A DNA stretch of 64,000 nucleotides from Pyropia yezoensis (lineage: Eukaryota; Rhodophyta; Bangiophyceae; Bangiales; Bangiaceae), in the NCBI GenBank assembly GCA_009829735.1, contig CM020619.1, forward strand, positions 11,957,777-12,021,776. Reading direction: 5' to 3'. Positions 1 to 11,041 of this stretch are shown here, one piece after another; position 1 is the first letter of the stretch; each line of letters begins with the position of its first letter. The notes beneath the pieces are model-generated. The model saw only the letters and a list, made by a program, of their open reading frames with translations. It was not told the origin of the DNA and did no database searches. The translations under genes and the position numbers were made by a program.

Positions 1-117
1 TGCCCGCCTCCGCGCCTGGCCAACCACCGGCAGAAACCAAACAGCGCGCGGGGACCGGCGGGGCGCTGGCTGCGCACGCCGAGCCCATGCCACCCACCGT
101 TAGCGACGCAGGGCGCC

Positions 118-3092
118 ATGAGTGACACTCATGGCGCCCTGCCTGGTGACAGCACCACCACTGGCCCCCCGTCCTCGGCCGCTGCTCCCCCTCTACCCCC
201 GCCGCCGCCGCTTCCGGCGCCTGCCGCCGGCGCCCCGCGGGCGTACGCCGCCTGCCCCGTCCCCTCGTGCGGCGAGGGCGCACGCCGCTTTGAGGAGGGC
301 CCCGCCACGGTAGTGGCTCGCCTGCAGGCAAAGCACCTCCTGTCTGAGGTTCCGGCCGCAGTGGTGACCGACCTGCAGCTGGCGCCGTGCCCCCACTGTG
401 GTCGGGGGTACCGCAATGTGCGCGGCCGCCGGGGCCTGACCTCCCTGGCGGCCCACGCGTCGCAGTGCCGCCAGAACCCACGCCGCCGCCGTGCCCGAGC
501 GGCGCGTCCATTGCCGGCACCCGCACCGCGCCCCGCCGGGGCGGCCGCGCCCACGGGCGCGGCGGCGGCCTCCGCCCTCACCGAGGGCATGGAGCGCTAC
601 CTCACTACCCCTGCCGAGTGGCTGACTGCCGCGAGGCCTTCCTCTCCCGCGTCGCCCCTGACGAGGCACCGTGGCCCTTACTCGTTGCTTCCGGGGCGCG
701 GACCCTGCACCACGTGCCCGCCGCCCTGCTACGCGCGTGGCGCCTGCTGGTGGCCGAGGCTCTCGAGTGGGTCCGGACGGACCCGGCGCGGCCGCAGGCT
801 CGGCTTTGGCTGTTGCTCTTGCCTAGCCTGCTGCTACACGAGCCCTGCCCGCCCCACCCGGGCGCCCCGCCCGCCCCACAGCCTACGCGCGCGGAGCGCG
901 CCGACCTCATGCTGGATGGCTCCTTCTCTGCCGCACTCGACGCCTGCAATGCGGGCATCTGGTGGCCGGCTGCACGCGCTCCCCCACCGCCTGCACCGCC
1001 GCCATCGGCCGCCGCACCGGGTCCCCCCCCCCCCCTCCCCCATCCCCATCTCAACTGGGCTGACGCGCGGCGCCTGACCCGGGCGCAGAGTCGCGCGCTG
1101 CGGCAAGTGCGCAAGGGCCGCCTCATCGCGGCGCTACGCACGCTGCAGAACTCGCCGCTGGCGCCGCAGACGGCGGCCATCTGGGCCAAGGCCCTCGCCC
1201 TCCACCCGGAGGCGTCGTCCGCCACGGCGACGACTGCCAGCGTCGGGGCGGCGTTCCCCGCAGAGCTGGCCGCGGCGGCCGAGTTTGGCGCGCGCGCCAC
1301 CACTCCGCGGTCGGTCACGTGGGACGCCGTGACGACGGCGATCCTGCGCGCCCCCAAGGGGTCCGCGCCGGGGCCTTCGGGCCTCCGCATGGAGCACCTG
1401 CACGCGCTCGGCGACAACGGGCGGGACGCGCTGGTCTCCGTCGTGCTGCTGCTGACGGGCGATGCTGCGGTGGAGCGGGTGCCCCCTGTGGCGATGCACG
1501 CCCTGGCAGGCGCCAAACTCCTGTTGCCGACCAAGCCGGGGGGGCTGGGCGCCGATGGGCTGCCGAAGTTGCGACCCATCGGCATGCCCGAGGTCATTCG
1601 GAAGCTGGTGGCCTCGGCGCTGGCCGGCACCGCGCGGGACGCGGCGGCAGATTCTCTCGCGCCGCTGCAGCTGGGGGTGGGCGTGTCGAGCGCGTGAGAG
1701 CGGGCGCTCCACGAGCTCAACGCCTACCTAGCCCTCCACCCAGACGAGGCGGTCCTGCAGCTGGACTTTGACACCGCGATCAACCGGGTGTCGCGGTCGG
1801 CCATGCGTGCCATGGTCGAGCGCGCCCTCCCCCTCCTCTCCTCCTACTTCCGGTGGGTGTACGGCGGGGACGCCCCCAACGCATATGGGTGGGCGGACTC
1901 AGCTGGAGGGGACCACGTGGGGGGGTTGATGGCCCGCCTTTGCCTGCCATCGGCTCGGGGGGCGCAGCACGGGGACCCCCTTGTCCCTCTGTTGCACGCC
2001 CTGTCCATCCACCTCGTGCTGACCCGCCTGGCCACGGCGCACCCCGAGCGCCTTGGCAAGGGTGTCCACGACGATGTGGCAGTGGCCGCCCCGCCGGAGG
2101 CGTTGGCCGCCGTCATGCGGGCCGCCAGCGCGTGGGGGGCGGCAATAGACGCCAAGCTGGCGCCCACCAAGTGTGCGGCGTAGTGCCCCACCCCCCAGCT
2201 CCCTCCTGCAGGCTTCGTCGCCAACTGGCGGCCGGGCGGGGTGACCCAGTTCTCGGTGCCGGTCGGCACAGCCGAGTTTGTGAGCGACTCGCCCACGGAC
2301 CTGGTGGCGGAGGAGCGGCGGCTCGCACGAGCGGTTGCAGACCTGCCGCGGTCGGAGCTGCAGACGCAGCTGCTGCTGCTGCGCTACAACCTTCGCCCAC
2401 GGGCCAACTACCTTCTGCGCGCCCTCTCTCTGGTGCCAGAGACGCAGCTGGCGGCCGCACTGGACCGGTAGGCGGTAGAGCTCGTCGAGGGGCTGCTCTG
2501 TGACGCGCGGGACAGCCCCTCGGTGCGTCAGGCGGTGCGGGAGCGCATGCCCCTCCCAGTCACTTTTGGCGGGGTTGGGATTGGCGGCCGCACTAAGGTG
2601 GTGACGGCTGCAGCCCTGGCGTCGCGGCTGGACGCCGTGCGACGCTGCCACGCCTCGTCGCCTGCGCTTCGAGCGCTCGGGGATGCGCTCGTGGCGCGCG
2701 CCGACCGTGCCCGCAGTGGGGCGCCAGGGGAGCAACGCCCCGTGGTGGCCGTCGCGGCCCCTGGCCGCCCGCCACCTGCCGCCCCCGCGGTGGCGGCGCC
2801 TGACGCCGCCCCACCCTCTGGTGTGAGACAGCCGCGGCGGGCAACCGCGGCCGAGTTGGGTCTGGAGGAGGGCGCCTCCGAAGAGGTATCCATGAGGGAC
2901 AGCCCCGCCCTTGCTGCCCGGCGGGCGGCGGCGCCGCTGGTGGTGCCGGTGCAACCCGTGTTGCGGGCTGGGCCGACCATGCCGCCTTCCGACAACAGCC
3001 CTCTCGCGGGAATGTGCCGGAAGCTCGAGGAGCTGCTCGACGCGCACACGGCGCACGTGCAGTCCCCCGCCTCCTCTGGCCTCTGGGCCACC
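118..3092 (+). pseudogene. LINE-like reverse transcriptase gene, decayed and cut at its 3' end
   Basis: This is a non-LTR-type reverse transcriptase gene that would copy its own RNA. The first part (from 118) encodes a Pro/Ala-rich leader and two zinc-finger-like motifs, CPVPSC near nt 255 and CPHCGRGYRNV near nt 390 with a trailing His-Cys pair. The RT follows in another frame from about nt 630: PKGSAPGPSGLRMEHL near 1350, motif A LDFDTAINRVSR near 1760, motif B RGAQHGDPLVPLL near 1955 and motif C VHDDVAV near 2070. A tail with LPVTFGGVGIGGR near 2550 is typical of these RTs. The RT frame stays open to the 5' LTR except for three in-frame stops (1695 TGA, 2181 TAG, 2469 TAG), so it is a fairly young pseudogene. 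No endonuclease is visible; it may lie before the window. The 3' end is interrupted at 3093 by LTR element 1. Confidence 0.72.
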
Positions 3093-3455
3093 TGTAGCAA
3101 TATGGTTGGCCGTATTGTGACCCTAATGTTAGGGGGGCTACTTCTAATCCTTGGCTTTCAATTTGATAGTCCGTACTGGTCACGGTATCTATAAGTTACG
3201 TATGACCAGAGGGACTTGCATCTTGGGGTGGAGGGTAGTTAGTAGTGTCTCCGAGGGTTTATAACGTGGGGGCCGGCGGCGAATCGACCGCCGGCCAAGG
3301 AAGAACAACAAACCCCTCCCATTTGGGCTCCCATCTTGGTCCCGTGGCTTGCGCTCCAAGGACAGCAACCTTGGCCTCCTGGTGACGTTGGTGCCGATCC
3401 CCCTTGGTGAGTGTTCCCTGAGAGTGGACGTGCGACGGATTCCTATTGTGCTACA
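3093..3455 (+). repeat. 5' LTR of element 1
   Basis: This 363-bp LTR begins TGTAGCA and ends TGCTACA, a perfect 7-bp terminal inverted repeat. It is nearly identical to 22814-23176. It contains a TTTATAAC TATA-like stretch near 3259. It interrupts the RT pseudogene to its left. Confidence 0.95.
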
Positions 3456-3456
3456 T

Positions 3457-3476
3457 TGGTGGAGCAGCAGGGGACG
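3457..3476 (+). other. Primer-binding site of element 1
   Basis: The sequence TGGTGGAGCAGCAGGGGACG starts one base after the 5' LTR. TGG is the complement of a tRNA 3' CCA end. Nearly the same sequence follows the LTR of element 2, so both elements probably use the same primer tRNA. I could not identify that tRNA. Confidence 0.7.
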
Positions 3477-3678
3477 GGTTTCCGTCACCCTTGTGGTGAC
3501 GCCGTCTTCGGCCTTGGCACACGGATAGGGATCCGGTCCTTTTCTTGTACTCGTGGTGTTGCGACCTGATCGATTGTGTTGAGTTTTTACCTCTGACTGT
3601 GATCTACTGTTACTCTCCCAACTACCCCCTCGCTCTCTTATTCGTGGTGATTGTTACGTCGGTTGACTGATTGTGACT

Positions 3679-5862
3679 ATGTCTACCCAAGAGACGGGGA
3701 ATGTTCAAGATGACGGATCGGCGTCGACGCCGACTCCGGAAGTGACTACGGGAACCGGGATCGGGAACCCGATCGACAACATTGAGACGCCAATGCTTTC
3801 CGGTGCCGGATCGACGTTTGGCACGGCTCGGACGGCAGGACGCGGGGGCCCGCCTCAACTGTCGTCAACCGACCTCACTCCGCCGCCTCCTTCACCAGGG
3901 GATTCCCTGATGGCATCATTGGCCCGCATCGAGGCCCGGTCTTCCGGACTCGACGCTCGCCAGGATCGGACGGAGGACGCGATGGCGGTGCTGATGTCAA
4001 CACGCCACACGACGGGACCCCGTCGTGTTCCTCCCACACCGGTACGGTTCGAACCGGCCGGACTACTTTCGGAGGCCACCAGGGTCAACCCCGGTGTTGC
4101 TACTCCTGGACAACCCCCGGACACGGCGGGTTATGGATCCGACTCGTCGGGTGAGTTGGAACGTAGCCATACGGAGCGCTACGCTCGGAGCACCCAGAGC
4201 GGGCTTCGCGGACATGGTCCGGCGGATACTTACGCCGGAACAGAATCGGCGATGGGGGGAGGCGGTACCGCCTCGCATTACCCCCTTGACGACGGAAGCC
4301 AGGCAACTCGGGTACCCGACGCGCCGGCGCCGGAAGTTCCAGCGTCACTGATGCAAGCGATGACAGCGCAGGTTACTGCGAGCTTACTGAAGCGGTTGGA
4401 GTCCGATGAGTTCACTCATCAACTGGCGAAGCGACTGGATATCCAGGACGCGGACACGGAGATTGTCAACGAAGTCTTCAGGTCGGTACTGACTCCCGAA
4501 CGTTATCGTTTGGAAGACCGATCCGCTGCCGTATCGGTATCGATGCGTACGACCTCGCACCGAGCGATTCGCTCTATGCAGACCCTTATGAAGGGAGTCC
4601 CTATGTTCGGGGGCCCCAACGGACGCCCGTTGGCAGTCATCGGCTTCTTGACTAGCTTCAAGGCAGCCGCGGACAAGGCGCTCGTCAACGAGGGGCTGGC
4701 GCTGGAGACCCTCCCGTTCTTTGTTGATGAACGGGTGCGAGGCATCCTTCGCCAGGCATCCCCGATGCCGGGAATGAGGGTTGCGGCCACCCCCATGGAT
4801 TACCGTGGGATTCTCAAGGAGCTGCTGAGCAGTTACCTCAGTGAGGACAAGTGCGAGGACCACTACCGGGCCCTGCGCACTGCCACCGCCCAGAGCTGGG
4901 AGGATGAGGAGATGTTCGGACGACGAATTCAAGAGCTCGACTACGAGCTGGGGAAGCTCCTCGGAGAAGGGGAGCTACGGGCCATCCTGTTCGCAGGAGT
5001 ACCCAACTACGTGCGGATATCCGCACGGGGCGCCAATACGGCTCGGACCAACTTCAGTCGACTGATGCATATGTGCAATTCCCTAGGGGACGCCTACCGG
5101 GTGCTACACCCGGAGTGCGCCTTGGCCCCGAAGCCCAAGGGTGAAGGAGGCAAGCACCATCTTACCCCGGTACCGAGGCAAGACAAGGTGGAGCGTAAGG
5201 CTGCACCAGTACTGGTGGCGACCGAACATACCCCAACGGGTGAGGATGAACCTCTAGTCGACCAACAGGGCCACCTGTTGCTACCGGCGACGCCGGTGAT
5301 TGACGAGCATGGTACGGTAGCGTACATCGCCCCGGCTGGAACCCAGTTCCAGGTCAACGAAGGAGCGGGACGGCTCGTCCCGTATGTGCGGACTACGGGG
5401 TATGCCCCGGTTACGGGTAACTCCCACCAGCCCCTGCCTACATGGGCAGTACGTACGGAGGCACCTCCGCACATCGCTGGTAGAGCCAACCGGTTGGGGG
5501 AGTCCATGTTCCGGCTGGCACCGGGACCCAAGGCCTACCAGGGAGCAGGCACTCGGGCGCCCGAGGCGGGCAACCGGAGCAACGGGGCTACACCTATGCG
5601 AACCCAAGGGGGGGCCGGCACGTCAAGATGTATGTTGTGTGGGGATCCCCAGCACTGGGTGTCGTCCTGCCCGCTCATCCCCGAGGAGTCTCGGCGGGCA
5701 GCTGCGCAACTCAAGGCTTCCACTGGGGGGTATCCCGCCAGAGCACCCGGACCCGCACCGGGTAGGCAGCCAGCTCCAGGTGGAGTACTGGCCGTCGAGG
5801 AGGCACCCCCTCATCCGGATGTCCCGGAGGACAGCACCCGGACGAGCACGGGAAACGAGTAA
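3679..5862 (+). CDS. gag: Gag polyprotein of element 1
   Basis: This is a 727-residue structural protein of the retrotransposon particle, starting at ATG 3679. The N-terminal third is Ser/Thr/Pro/Gly-rich. The middle (about residues 240-480) is the predicted capsid region. A single CCHC zinc knuckle (CMLCGDPQHWVSSC) lies near residue 650 and would bind the element RNA. The frame ends TAA at 5860-5862 and pol begins 8 bases later in another frame, so the two are separate ORFs rather than a fusion. Pol would need re-initiation or another recoding event. The ORF is open. Confidence 0.88.
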   Translation: MSTQETGNVQDDGSASTPTPEVTTGTGIGNPIDNIETPMLSGAGSTFGTARTAGRGGPPQLSSTDLTPPPPSPGDSLMASLARIEARSSGLDARQDRTEDAMAVLMSTRHTTGPRRVPPTPVRFEPAGLLSEATRVNPGVATPGQPPDTAGYGSDSSGELERSHTERYARSTQSGLRGHGPADTYAGTESAMGGGGTASHYPLDDGSQATRVPDAPAPEVPASLMQAMTAQVTASLLKRLESDEFTHQLAKRLDIQDADTEIVNEVFRSVLTPERYRLEDRSAAVSVSMRTTSHRAIRSMQTLMKGVPMFGGPNGRPLAVIGFLTSFKAAADKALVNEGLALETLPFFVDERVRGILRQASPMPGMRVAATPMDYRGILKELLSSYLSEDKCEDHYRALRTATAQSWEDEEMFGRRIQELDYELGKLLGEGELRAILFAGVPNYVRISARGANTARTNFSRLMHMCNSLGDAYRVLHPECALAPKPKGEGGKHHLTPVPRQDKVERKAAPVLVATEHTPTGEDEPLVDQQGHLLLPATPVIDEHGTVAYIAPAGTQFQVNEGAGRLVPYVRTTGYAPVTGNSHQPLPTWAVRTEAPPHIAGRANRLGESMFRLAPGPKAYQGAGTRAPEAGNRSNGATPMRTQGGAGTSRCMLCGDPQHWVSSCPLIPEESRRAAAQLKASTGGYPARAPGPAPGRQPAPGGVLAVEEAPPHPDVPEDSTRTSTGNE

Positions 5863-5870
5863 GAGGAAGG

Positions 5871-8800
5871 ATGACTGGGGGGCGCTGGGGTAACCCAAGC
5901 AAGCCACCCCGGAGTACCGCGGGGAAGGCCCCACGGAGAGCGCTGTTGAGCCGACGCCGCATCAGCCCCCGGGTACACCTTCTGGCCCCGACGACACGGC
6001 GTCAGGGAATTGATGACCAACCTCCAAGGTTGGGAGGAGAGGACGGGAAGCCCCGTCACATGGAACCAGACAAGGGCCCTGTTCAGGATGCCCGAGCTAC
6101 ACCGGATATCGGTGTAGGCCACGTGCTGTTCACCTTGGAGAACTTCAAGGTATCAGCCACACTAGGGGTTGACCCCCAGTTGACACGATCGTACTACCCT
6201 GTACTGGACACAGGGGCTGGACCCAACCTTATCCGGAAGGATACGCTCCCGGACAAGTGGCTTCCGCGAGTCAGAGTGACACGGGGACCCACCATCAAGG
6301 ACGCGAATGGTCGCCTCATTCGTACGACCGCAGCGATGTCGCTGCGGGTTACCATCGGGGACCTCACCACGGAAGTCGACTTCCTGGTGTGTGACACCTT
6401 ATCGGTGCCCTGCATACTGGGGTGCACCTTCATCAACGTTCATGTGGATGCAATCCGGCCAGGCCGGAGGACCGTCGAGCTTCAAGAAGCCGACGGGACG
6501 AAGCGAGGACATACGGCTATCGTCAGGAACCTGACGCTACAAGGGAGCCACGTTAACGTGGCTGAGGTGTACGCAAGCGTCGAGCCGAAAACACTTCGGT
6601 TGGCCAAGCGAACTCGCTTTGAGCCGTTGTCGGAGAGAGTCCTCCCGGTTAACTGCGACCTCGCAGGCATCTGCAGAGTCCGGTCCAACCTGCGGACGTA
6701 CAAGCGCCATGGGTTGACCATGGCCAACGGTCTCATAGACCTCCCAGCAGGAGGGTCGTCCCTCCTAGTGATGGCGAACTATCGCCGTAAAGCAGTCACC
6801 CTCCCGAAGGGAACTTTCCTCGGGATTGCCGAGCTCTACGAAGGAGATATCCTTACCCCTGACAAGGAGGGTCAAGTGGATCCACTTGAGGTGCTGGCGG
6901 TCGCCGAGACCACCGAGCGACAGCAACCCGATGACGGGAAGCCTAACCCATCGGCGGCTTCGGCGGACATGCCGCCAAAGGACCAAGAAGCCTTGAAGGC
7001 ACTGGCCGAGGCTGACCTCGACCACCTTCCCCCTTCGGTAGCCGAAGGGGTACGACGGATGCTAAGAAAGCATGACGTCATGTGGACTGGCGGAGCCTTG
7101 GGTACCATTGGGGCAACCCAACATCGTATAGACCTGGTACCAGGTGCACGACCCGCCCGGTCACAACCGCACCGAGCGGGACCTATGCAACGAGAGATCG
7201 TTGATGGAGAAGTAAAGAGGATGAGCGAAGCGAAGGTGATACGACCTTCGATGTCGGAGTGGGGTGCCCCAGTCGTCATCGTGCCGAAGAAGGATCAAAC
7301 TCCTCGGTTCTGCATCGATTATCGACGCCTCAACTTGGTTACCAAGAAGGACTCCTACCCTTTACCAAGGATGGATGAATGCATCGACTCCTTGGGGGAG
7401 GCTACGGTGTTTACCACCATCGACTGCAATGCCGGTTACTGGCAGATCCCAGTGGCGGACGAGGATATCCCCAAGACGGCATTCGTCTGTCACAGTGGAG
7501 TGTACGAGTTCCTAAGGATGCCCTTCGGATTGTCCAATGCCCCCGCTACATTCCAGCGGGCTATTGACATTATACTGTCGGGGGTGAAGTGGCGTAACTG
7601 CCTAGTGTACCTCGATGACGTCATCGTCTTCTCGCGTAACATGGATGACCATGTGCAACATGTTGACGAGGTACTCACCCTCTTGAGGGACGCCGGGGTA
7701 ACCCTGCGTCTGAAGAAGTGCGCCTTCTTCCAACAGACGGTCGAGTATCTGGGCCACCAGATAACCACTGGTAAACTAGGGGTACTCGAAGCCAATACCC
7801 GGGCACTCCGGGATGCCCGGTTCCCTAACACCCAGACGCAGCTCAAGAGCTTCCTGGGAATGTGCAACGTATACCGACGGTTCGTCAAGGACTTCGCTCG
7901 GATAGCTAAACCGTTGACGGTTCTCACGAGCAGTACCTTGCCCAAGGTACTCCAACCCCCTTCGCCTAGCGAAGAGGAGGCATTCGAGTCGCTGAAACGA
8001 ACCCTACTATCCCCACCCGTCCTTGCGTTACCGCACAGACGGGGTACCTTCGTCATCGATGTCGATGCGTGCGACACCCAAGTGGGATGCACCCTGCTAC
8101 AGGGAGAGACGTTGATCGGTTCCGATAACGTTATCCCGGACCTACGTCCGGTAGGGTACTTCAGCCGGACACTCAACCCGGCTGAGCGTAACTATAGTGC
8201 CACCGAGCGTGAGTGCCTCGGGGTTATATGGGCAGTGCAACTGCTCCGTCCATACCTGGAGGGCTCCAGGTTCATCGTGAGGTCCGACCACGAACCTCTA
8301 CGATGGCTCCTCAACCTTGGTGACAAGGATTCCGATATCCATGGGAGGCTAGCCCGATGGAGGCTGAAGATGGCCGAGCACGACTACCGTACCGTGTGTA
8401 AGGCTGGGTCAACCCACCATCTCGGAGACGGATTGTCTCGACTCGACACCCCGAGCGGGGATACCCGCCCGGTGGACGAGGACATCCCGGTGGTACCGGT
8501 CTGCATGGTGGGTAACGCCACCCAAGGTTTGGTTGACCATACCATGGCACACCGAGCATGCCCACTGACTCTCGCGGACTTCCGCGAGGCACAAGCCAAT
8601 GACGACGACTGTAGACGCCATCGCGCTAACCACCTGGCCGGTACGGCCGGCATCTTCTCCGAGAACGAGGACGGACTCATATACCGGCGGGCACCCGCCG
8701 ATGGACGACATCAAGTCGTGGTTCCCGTGTCCTTACGGCAAGCCGTCATGGAACGAGAACACGAGAACCCTACAGCCGGACACCCGGGGGGTTCACGTAT

Positions 8801-10037
8801 GTTCGCAGCAATGCGAAGGTTATTCTACTGGCCATCAATGGCCGTCGACGTGGTCGACCACGTAAGGGGATGCCACCCCTGTGCACGCAACCGCATGAGT
8901 CTACATAGGCAGGCGTCTGCCATGAAGCTGTTCCCACCCGATGGGCCCAACGAGCAAGTCGCTATCGACATACTCGGGCCACTTCCGGTAACGGAAGAAG
9001 GGAACAGGTACATCCTGGTCATGTCTGACCGCTTCACTAAGCTGTCACGAGCGGCAGCCATCCCGAATGATACGGCATACACGATTATGAACGCAGTGGT
9101 TGACCACTGGATCAGTGCATACGGAATCATGAAGCAACTCCTCTCCGACAACGGAGCAAACCTGACGTCGGCATTCTGCACTAAGGTCATGGGCATGTTC
9201 AGGATCGAACCACGTCGGGCATCCGACTACCACCCGCAGACCAACGGACAGGTGGAGCGGTTTAACCGCACCATTGTTAAGATGGTACAGTGCTACGTGG
9301 CCGAGCACACGAACACTTGGGACAGGCTCCTGTCCGTACTCACCCTGGCATACAATGCCAGGCCACATCGAAGCACGAACATCGCCCCACTGGAGTGGGT
9401 CATGCCACTAGGCGTCGGTAACCTGACGCTGCCGCCAGGCAGGTGCACTCGGTATGATACACCGAAGGGCCGACCGGCCGAACGCATCCACCTAGCTTGG
9501 TTGGCCAAGCTATCGTGGATGATTCCTAAGCTCAAGGGTGCCCTTGACAGAACACAACTTCGATACAAGAAGAACTTCGACGCCCGACTACGGGTGCGCA
9601 ACGCTACCCTGGTAACAGGTGACTGGGTCTACATCAGACACCAGAAGTTCCGAGGGAACAAGCTTATGCAACCGGTCAAGGGACCGTACCAGATCTTACA
9701 CAGAGATGATCACTCTGTTATCTTGCACTCCGATACGGAGATCCAACGCATCAGTGTGAATGATGTCACACCAGCTCCGAAGCCGGAACAGCCTCAGCCG
9801 GTACCGGCTGGGTTGCTACATGAAGCTCTTACAACCCACCGGTCAGATGACCCGGTGGGACCGGATGGGATTCCATACCAAGTAGAGAGCGTGGTCGGAC
9901 ACACCGACCCGGACCTACCAGGGCCCTGGTACGTCAAGGTTATGTGGGTCGGATACGACTCACCCACCTGGGAACAGGCGGCGAATATACCCTGCCAACT
10001 CCTCATGCCTTACATGAGGCGACGACGCCTACTGTAA
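5871..10037 (+). CDS. pol: Pol polyprotein of element 1 (PR-RT-RH-IN-chromodomain)
   Basis: This is a 1388-residue polyprotein. Visible domains in order are aspartic protease (LDTGAGPNLIR, about residue 111), reverse transcriptase with YLDDVIVFS near residue 580, RNase H with DVDACD near 730, the integrase HHCC finger from about 960, the integrase catalytic core (DILGPLPVTEEGN, then SDNGANLT and HPQTNGQVERFNR), and a C-terminal chromodomain-like segment (WYVKVMWVGYDSPTWEQA, about residues 1340-1385). Chromodomains in this family direct insertion toward particular chromatin. The frame is open from ATG 5871 to TAA 10037. It is very like, but not identical to, the pol of element 2. Confidence 0.93.
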   Translation: MTGGRWGNPSKPPRSTAGKAPRRALLSRRRISPRVHLLAPTTRRQGIDDQPPRLGGEDGKPRHMEPDKGPVQDARATPDIGVGHVLFTLENFKVSATLGVDPQLTRSYYPVLDTGAGPNLIRKDTLPDKWLPRVRVTRGPTIKDANGRLIRTTAAMSLRVTIGDLTTEVDFLVCDTLSVPCILGCTFINVHVDAIRPGRRTVELQEADGTKRGHTAIVRNLTLQGSHVNVAEVYASVEPKTLRLAKRTRFEPLSERVLPVNCDLAGICRVRSNLRTYKRHGLTMANGLIDLPAGGSSLLVMANYRRKAVTLPKGTFLGIAELYEGDILTPDKEGQVDPLEVLAVAETTERQQPDDGKPNPSAASADMPPKDQEALKALAEADLDHLPPSVAEGVRRMLRKHDVMWTGGALGTIGATQHRIDLVPGARPARSQPHRAGPMQREIVDGEVKRMSEAKVIRPSMSEWGAPVVIVPKKDQTPRFCIDYRRLNLVTKKDSYPLPRMDECIDSLGEATVFTTIDCNAGYWQIPVADEDIPKTAFVCHSGVYEFLRMPFGLSNAPATFQRAIDIILSGVKWRNCLVYLDDVIVFSRNMDDHVQHVDEVLTLLRDAGVTLRLKKCAFFQQTVEYLGHQITTGKLGVLEANTRALRDARFPNTQTQLKSFLGMCNVYRRFVKDFARIAKPLTVLTSSTLPKVLQPPSPSEEEAFESLKRTLLSPPVLALPHRRGTFVIDVDACDTQVGCTLLQGETLIGSDNVIPDLRPVGYFSRTLNPAERNYSATERECLGVIWAVQLLRPYLEGSRFIVRSDHEPLRWLLNLGDKDSDIHGRLARWRLKMAEHDYRTVCKAGSTHHLGDGLSRLDTPSGDTRPVDEDIPVVPVCMVGNATQGLVDHTMAHRACPLTLADFREAQANDDDCRRHRANHLAGTAGIFSENEDGLIYRRAPADGRHQVVVPVSLRQAVMEREHENPTAGHPGGSRMFAAMRRLFYWPSMAVDVVDHVRGCHPCARNRMSLHRQASAMKLFPPDGPNEQVAIDILGPLPVTEEGNRYILVMSDRFTKLSRAAAIPNDTAYTIMNAVVDHWISAYGIMKQLLSDNGANLTSAFCTKVMGMFRIEPRRASDYHPQTNGQVERFNRTIVKMVQCYVAEHTNTWDRLLSVLTLAYNARPHRSTNIAPLEWVMPLGVGNLTLPPGRCTRYDTPKGRPAERIHLAWLAKLSWMIPKLKGALDRTQLRYKKNFDARLRVRNATLVTGDWVYIRHQKFRGNKLMQPVKGPYQILHRDDHSVILHSDTEIQRISVNDVTPAPKPEQPQPVPAGLLHEALTTHRSDDPVGPDGIPYQVESVVGHTDPDLPGPWYVKVMWVGYDSPTWEQAANIPCQLLMPYMRRRRLL

Positions 10038-10571
10038 CAACCCAACCGACACCGACTTCGGCTGTTGGGGGGTGAGGCTTATACCTACTAAGTAGGGTGT
10101 GACATGGTTACGGCAGACTTAGGTTTCTAAGTCAAATCAGACTTAGGTTTCTAAGTCGAAGCAAGCTTAGGCAACTAAGTAGAGTCAAGCTTAGGTAACT
10201 GAGTAAAACCTGAACCTTAATAAGTTATCTTAAAGGTAGAGGCTAACTCCGATAATATCGAAGTAACTAGGGGGCTTACAAGGGAGGATGACCTCCCCAA
10301 GCTAAGACACAAAGTGAGGGAGGATGACCTCCCCCCAAGCAGCGGCGCAGAGCCACCGTTTACTTTCATTGTGCGTTCGGGTTTTAACCACCCAAACACT
10401 CGCGAGTATGTTAGACTCCTTGGTCCGTGTTTCAAGACGGGGTGGAGAAGGCCATTTTGACAGCGCCCTCACACGACAAGTCGCGGATCCCTCGGCCAGG
10501 GTGCAAGCTAGAAAGGAGTAGAGGCGGGAAATAAATTCCTCAACCACCTCCCCGTTAACACCCGCCCCCGG
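10038..10571 (+). other. Non-coding spacer of element 1 with an array of short hairpins
   Basis: The spacer lies between pol and the converging antisense ORF and is where element 2 inserted. It holds at least seven short perfect or near-perfect inverted repeats. CCTACT-A-AGTAGG is at 10084-10096. Four CTTAG...CTAAG-type stems lie at 10116-10133, 10140-10157, 10166-10179 and 10190-10203, spaced about 24 bp apart. GGGAGG-ATGA-CCTCCC occurs twice, at 10282-10297 and 10318-10333. They lie where the sense gag-pol transcript and the antisense transcript would both end, so a role in 3'-end formation is possible (inference). Confidence 0.7.
10567..10571. repeat. Target-site duplication of element 2, left copy
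   Basis: CCCGG lies immediately left of the 5' LTR of element 2 and recurs at 19950-19954 immediately right of the 3' LTR. Five bases is the usual duplication length for Ty3/Gypsy integrases. It proves element 2 inserted into element 1. Confidence 0.93.
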
Positions 10572-11039
10572 TGTGGCAGTATTGACCCCCAGGTAGGGGG
10601 CAACACGTGCCATGCAAGGGGCGGCAGGCCACTAGCCTGATCCGTTCCTCCCCCTGCATTTGGGTCCATATTCCCTAAGTTCGGGATAGTTAGCTTAGTA
10701 GTAAATCCAACTTGGATTTGAGGGTTTTCTGCATTTATCGTCTTGAATTTTCGTGTGGCCCGGTGGGCAGGTGCTGGGGTGGGAGATTCTGAGTGGCGAG
10801 ATTCTGAGTGGACCCTGGGGGGATAAGGGGAGGGACAGCGGGGCTTGGCCCTGCGTCCTCGTCCCGACCAAGAAACTGTTGGCCCACACACCATCTTCTT
10901 GTTTGTCCGTGGGGGGATTGCCCCACAACAGGGATAGAGTGTGTGCGACTTGCACTTCTTCCGGTTCCCCCGACACGGGAGGCAGCCCTCGCACACCGCC
11001 CCAACTTGGGTGCTGTGTGTGCGAGTGGTTTTTGCCACA
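10572..11039 (+). repeat. 5' LTR of element 2
   Basis: This 468-bp LTR begins TGTGGCA and ends TGCCACA, a perfect 7-bp terminal inverted repeat. It is nearly identical to 19482-19949. Confidence 0.95.
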
Positions 11040-11041
11040 TT

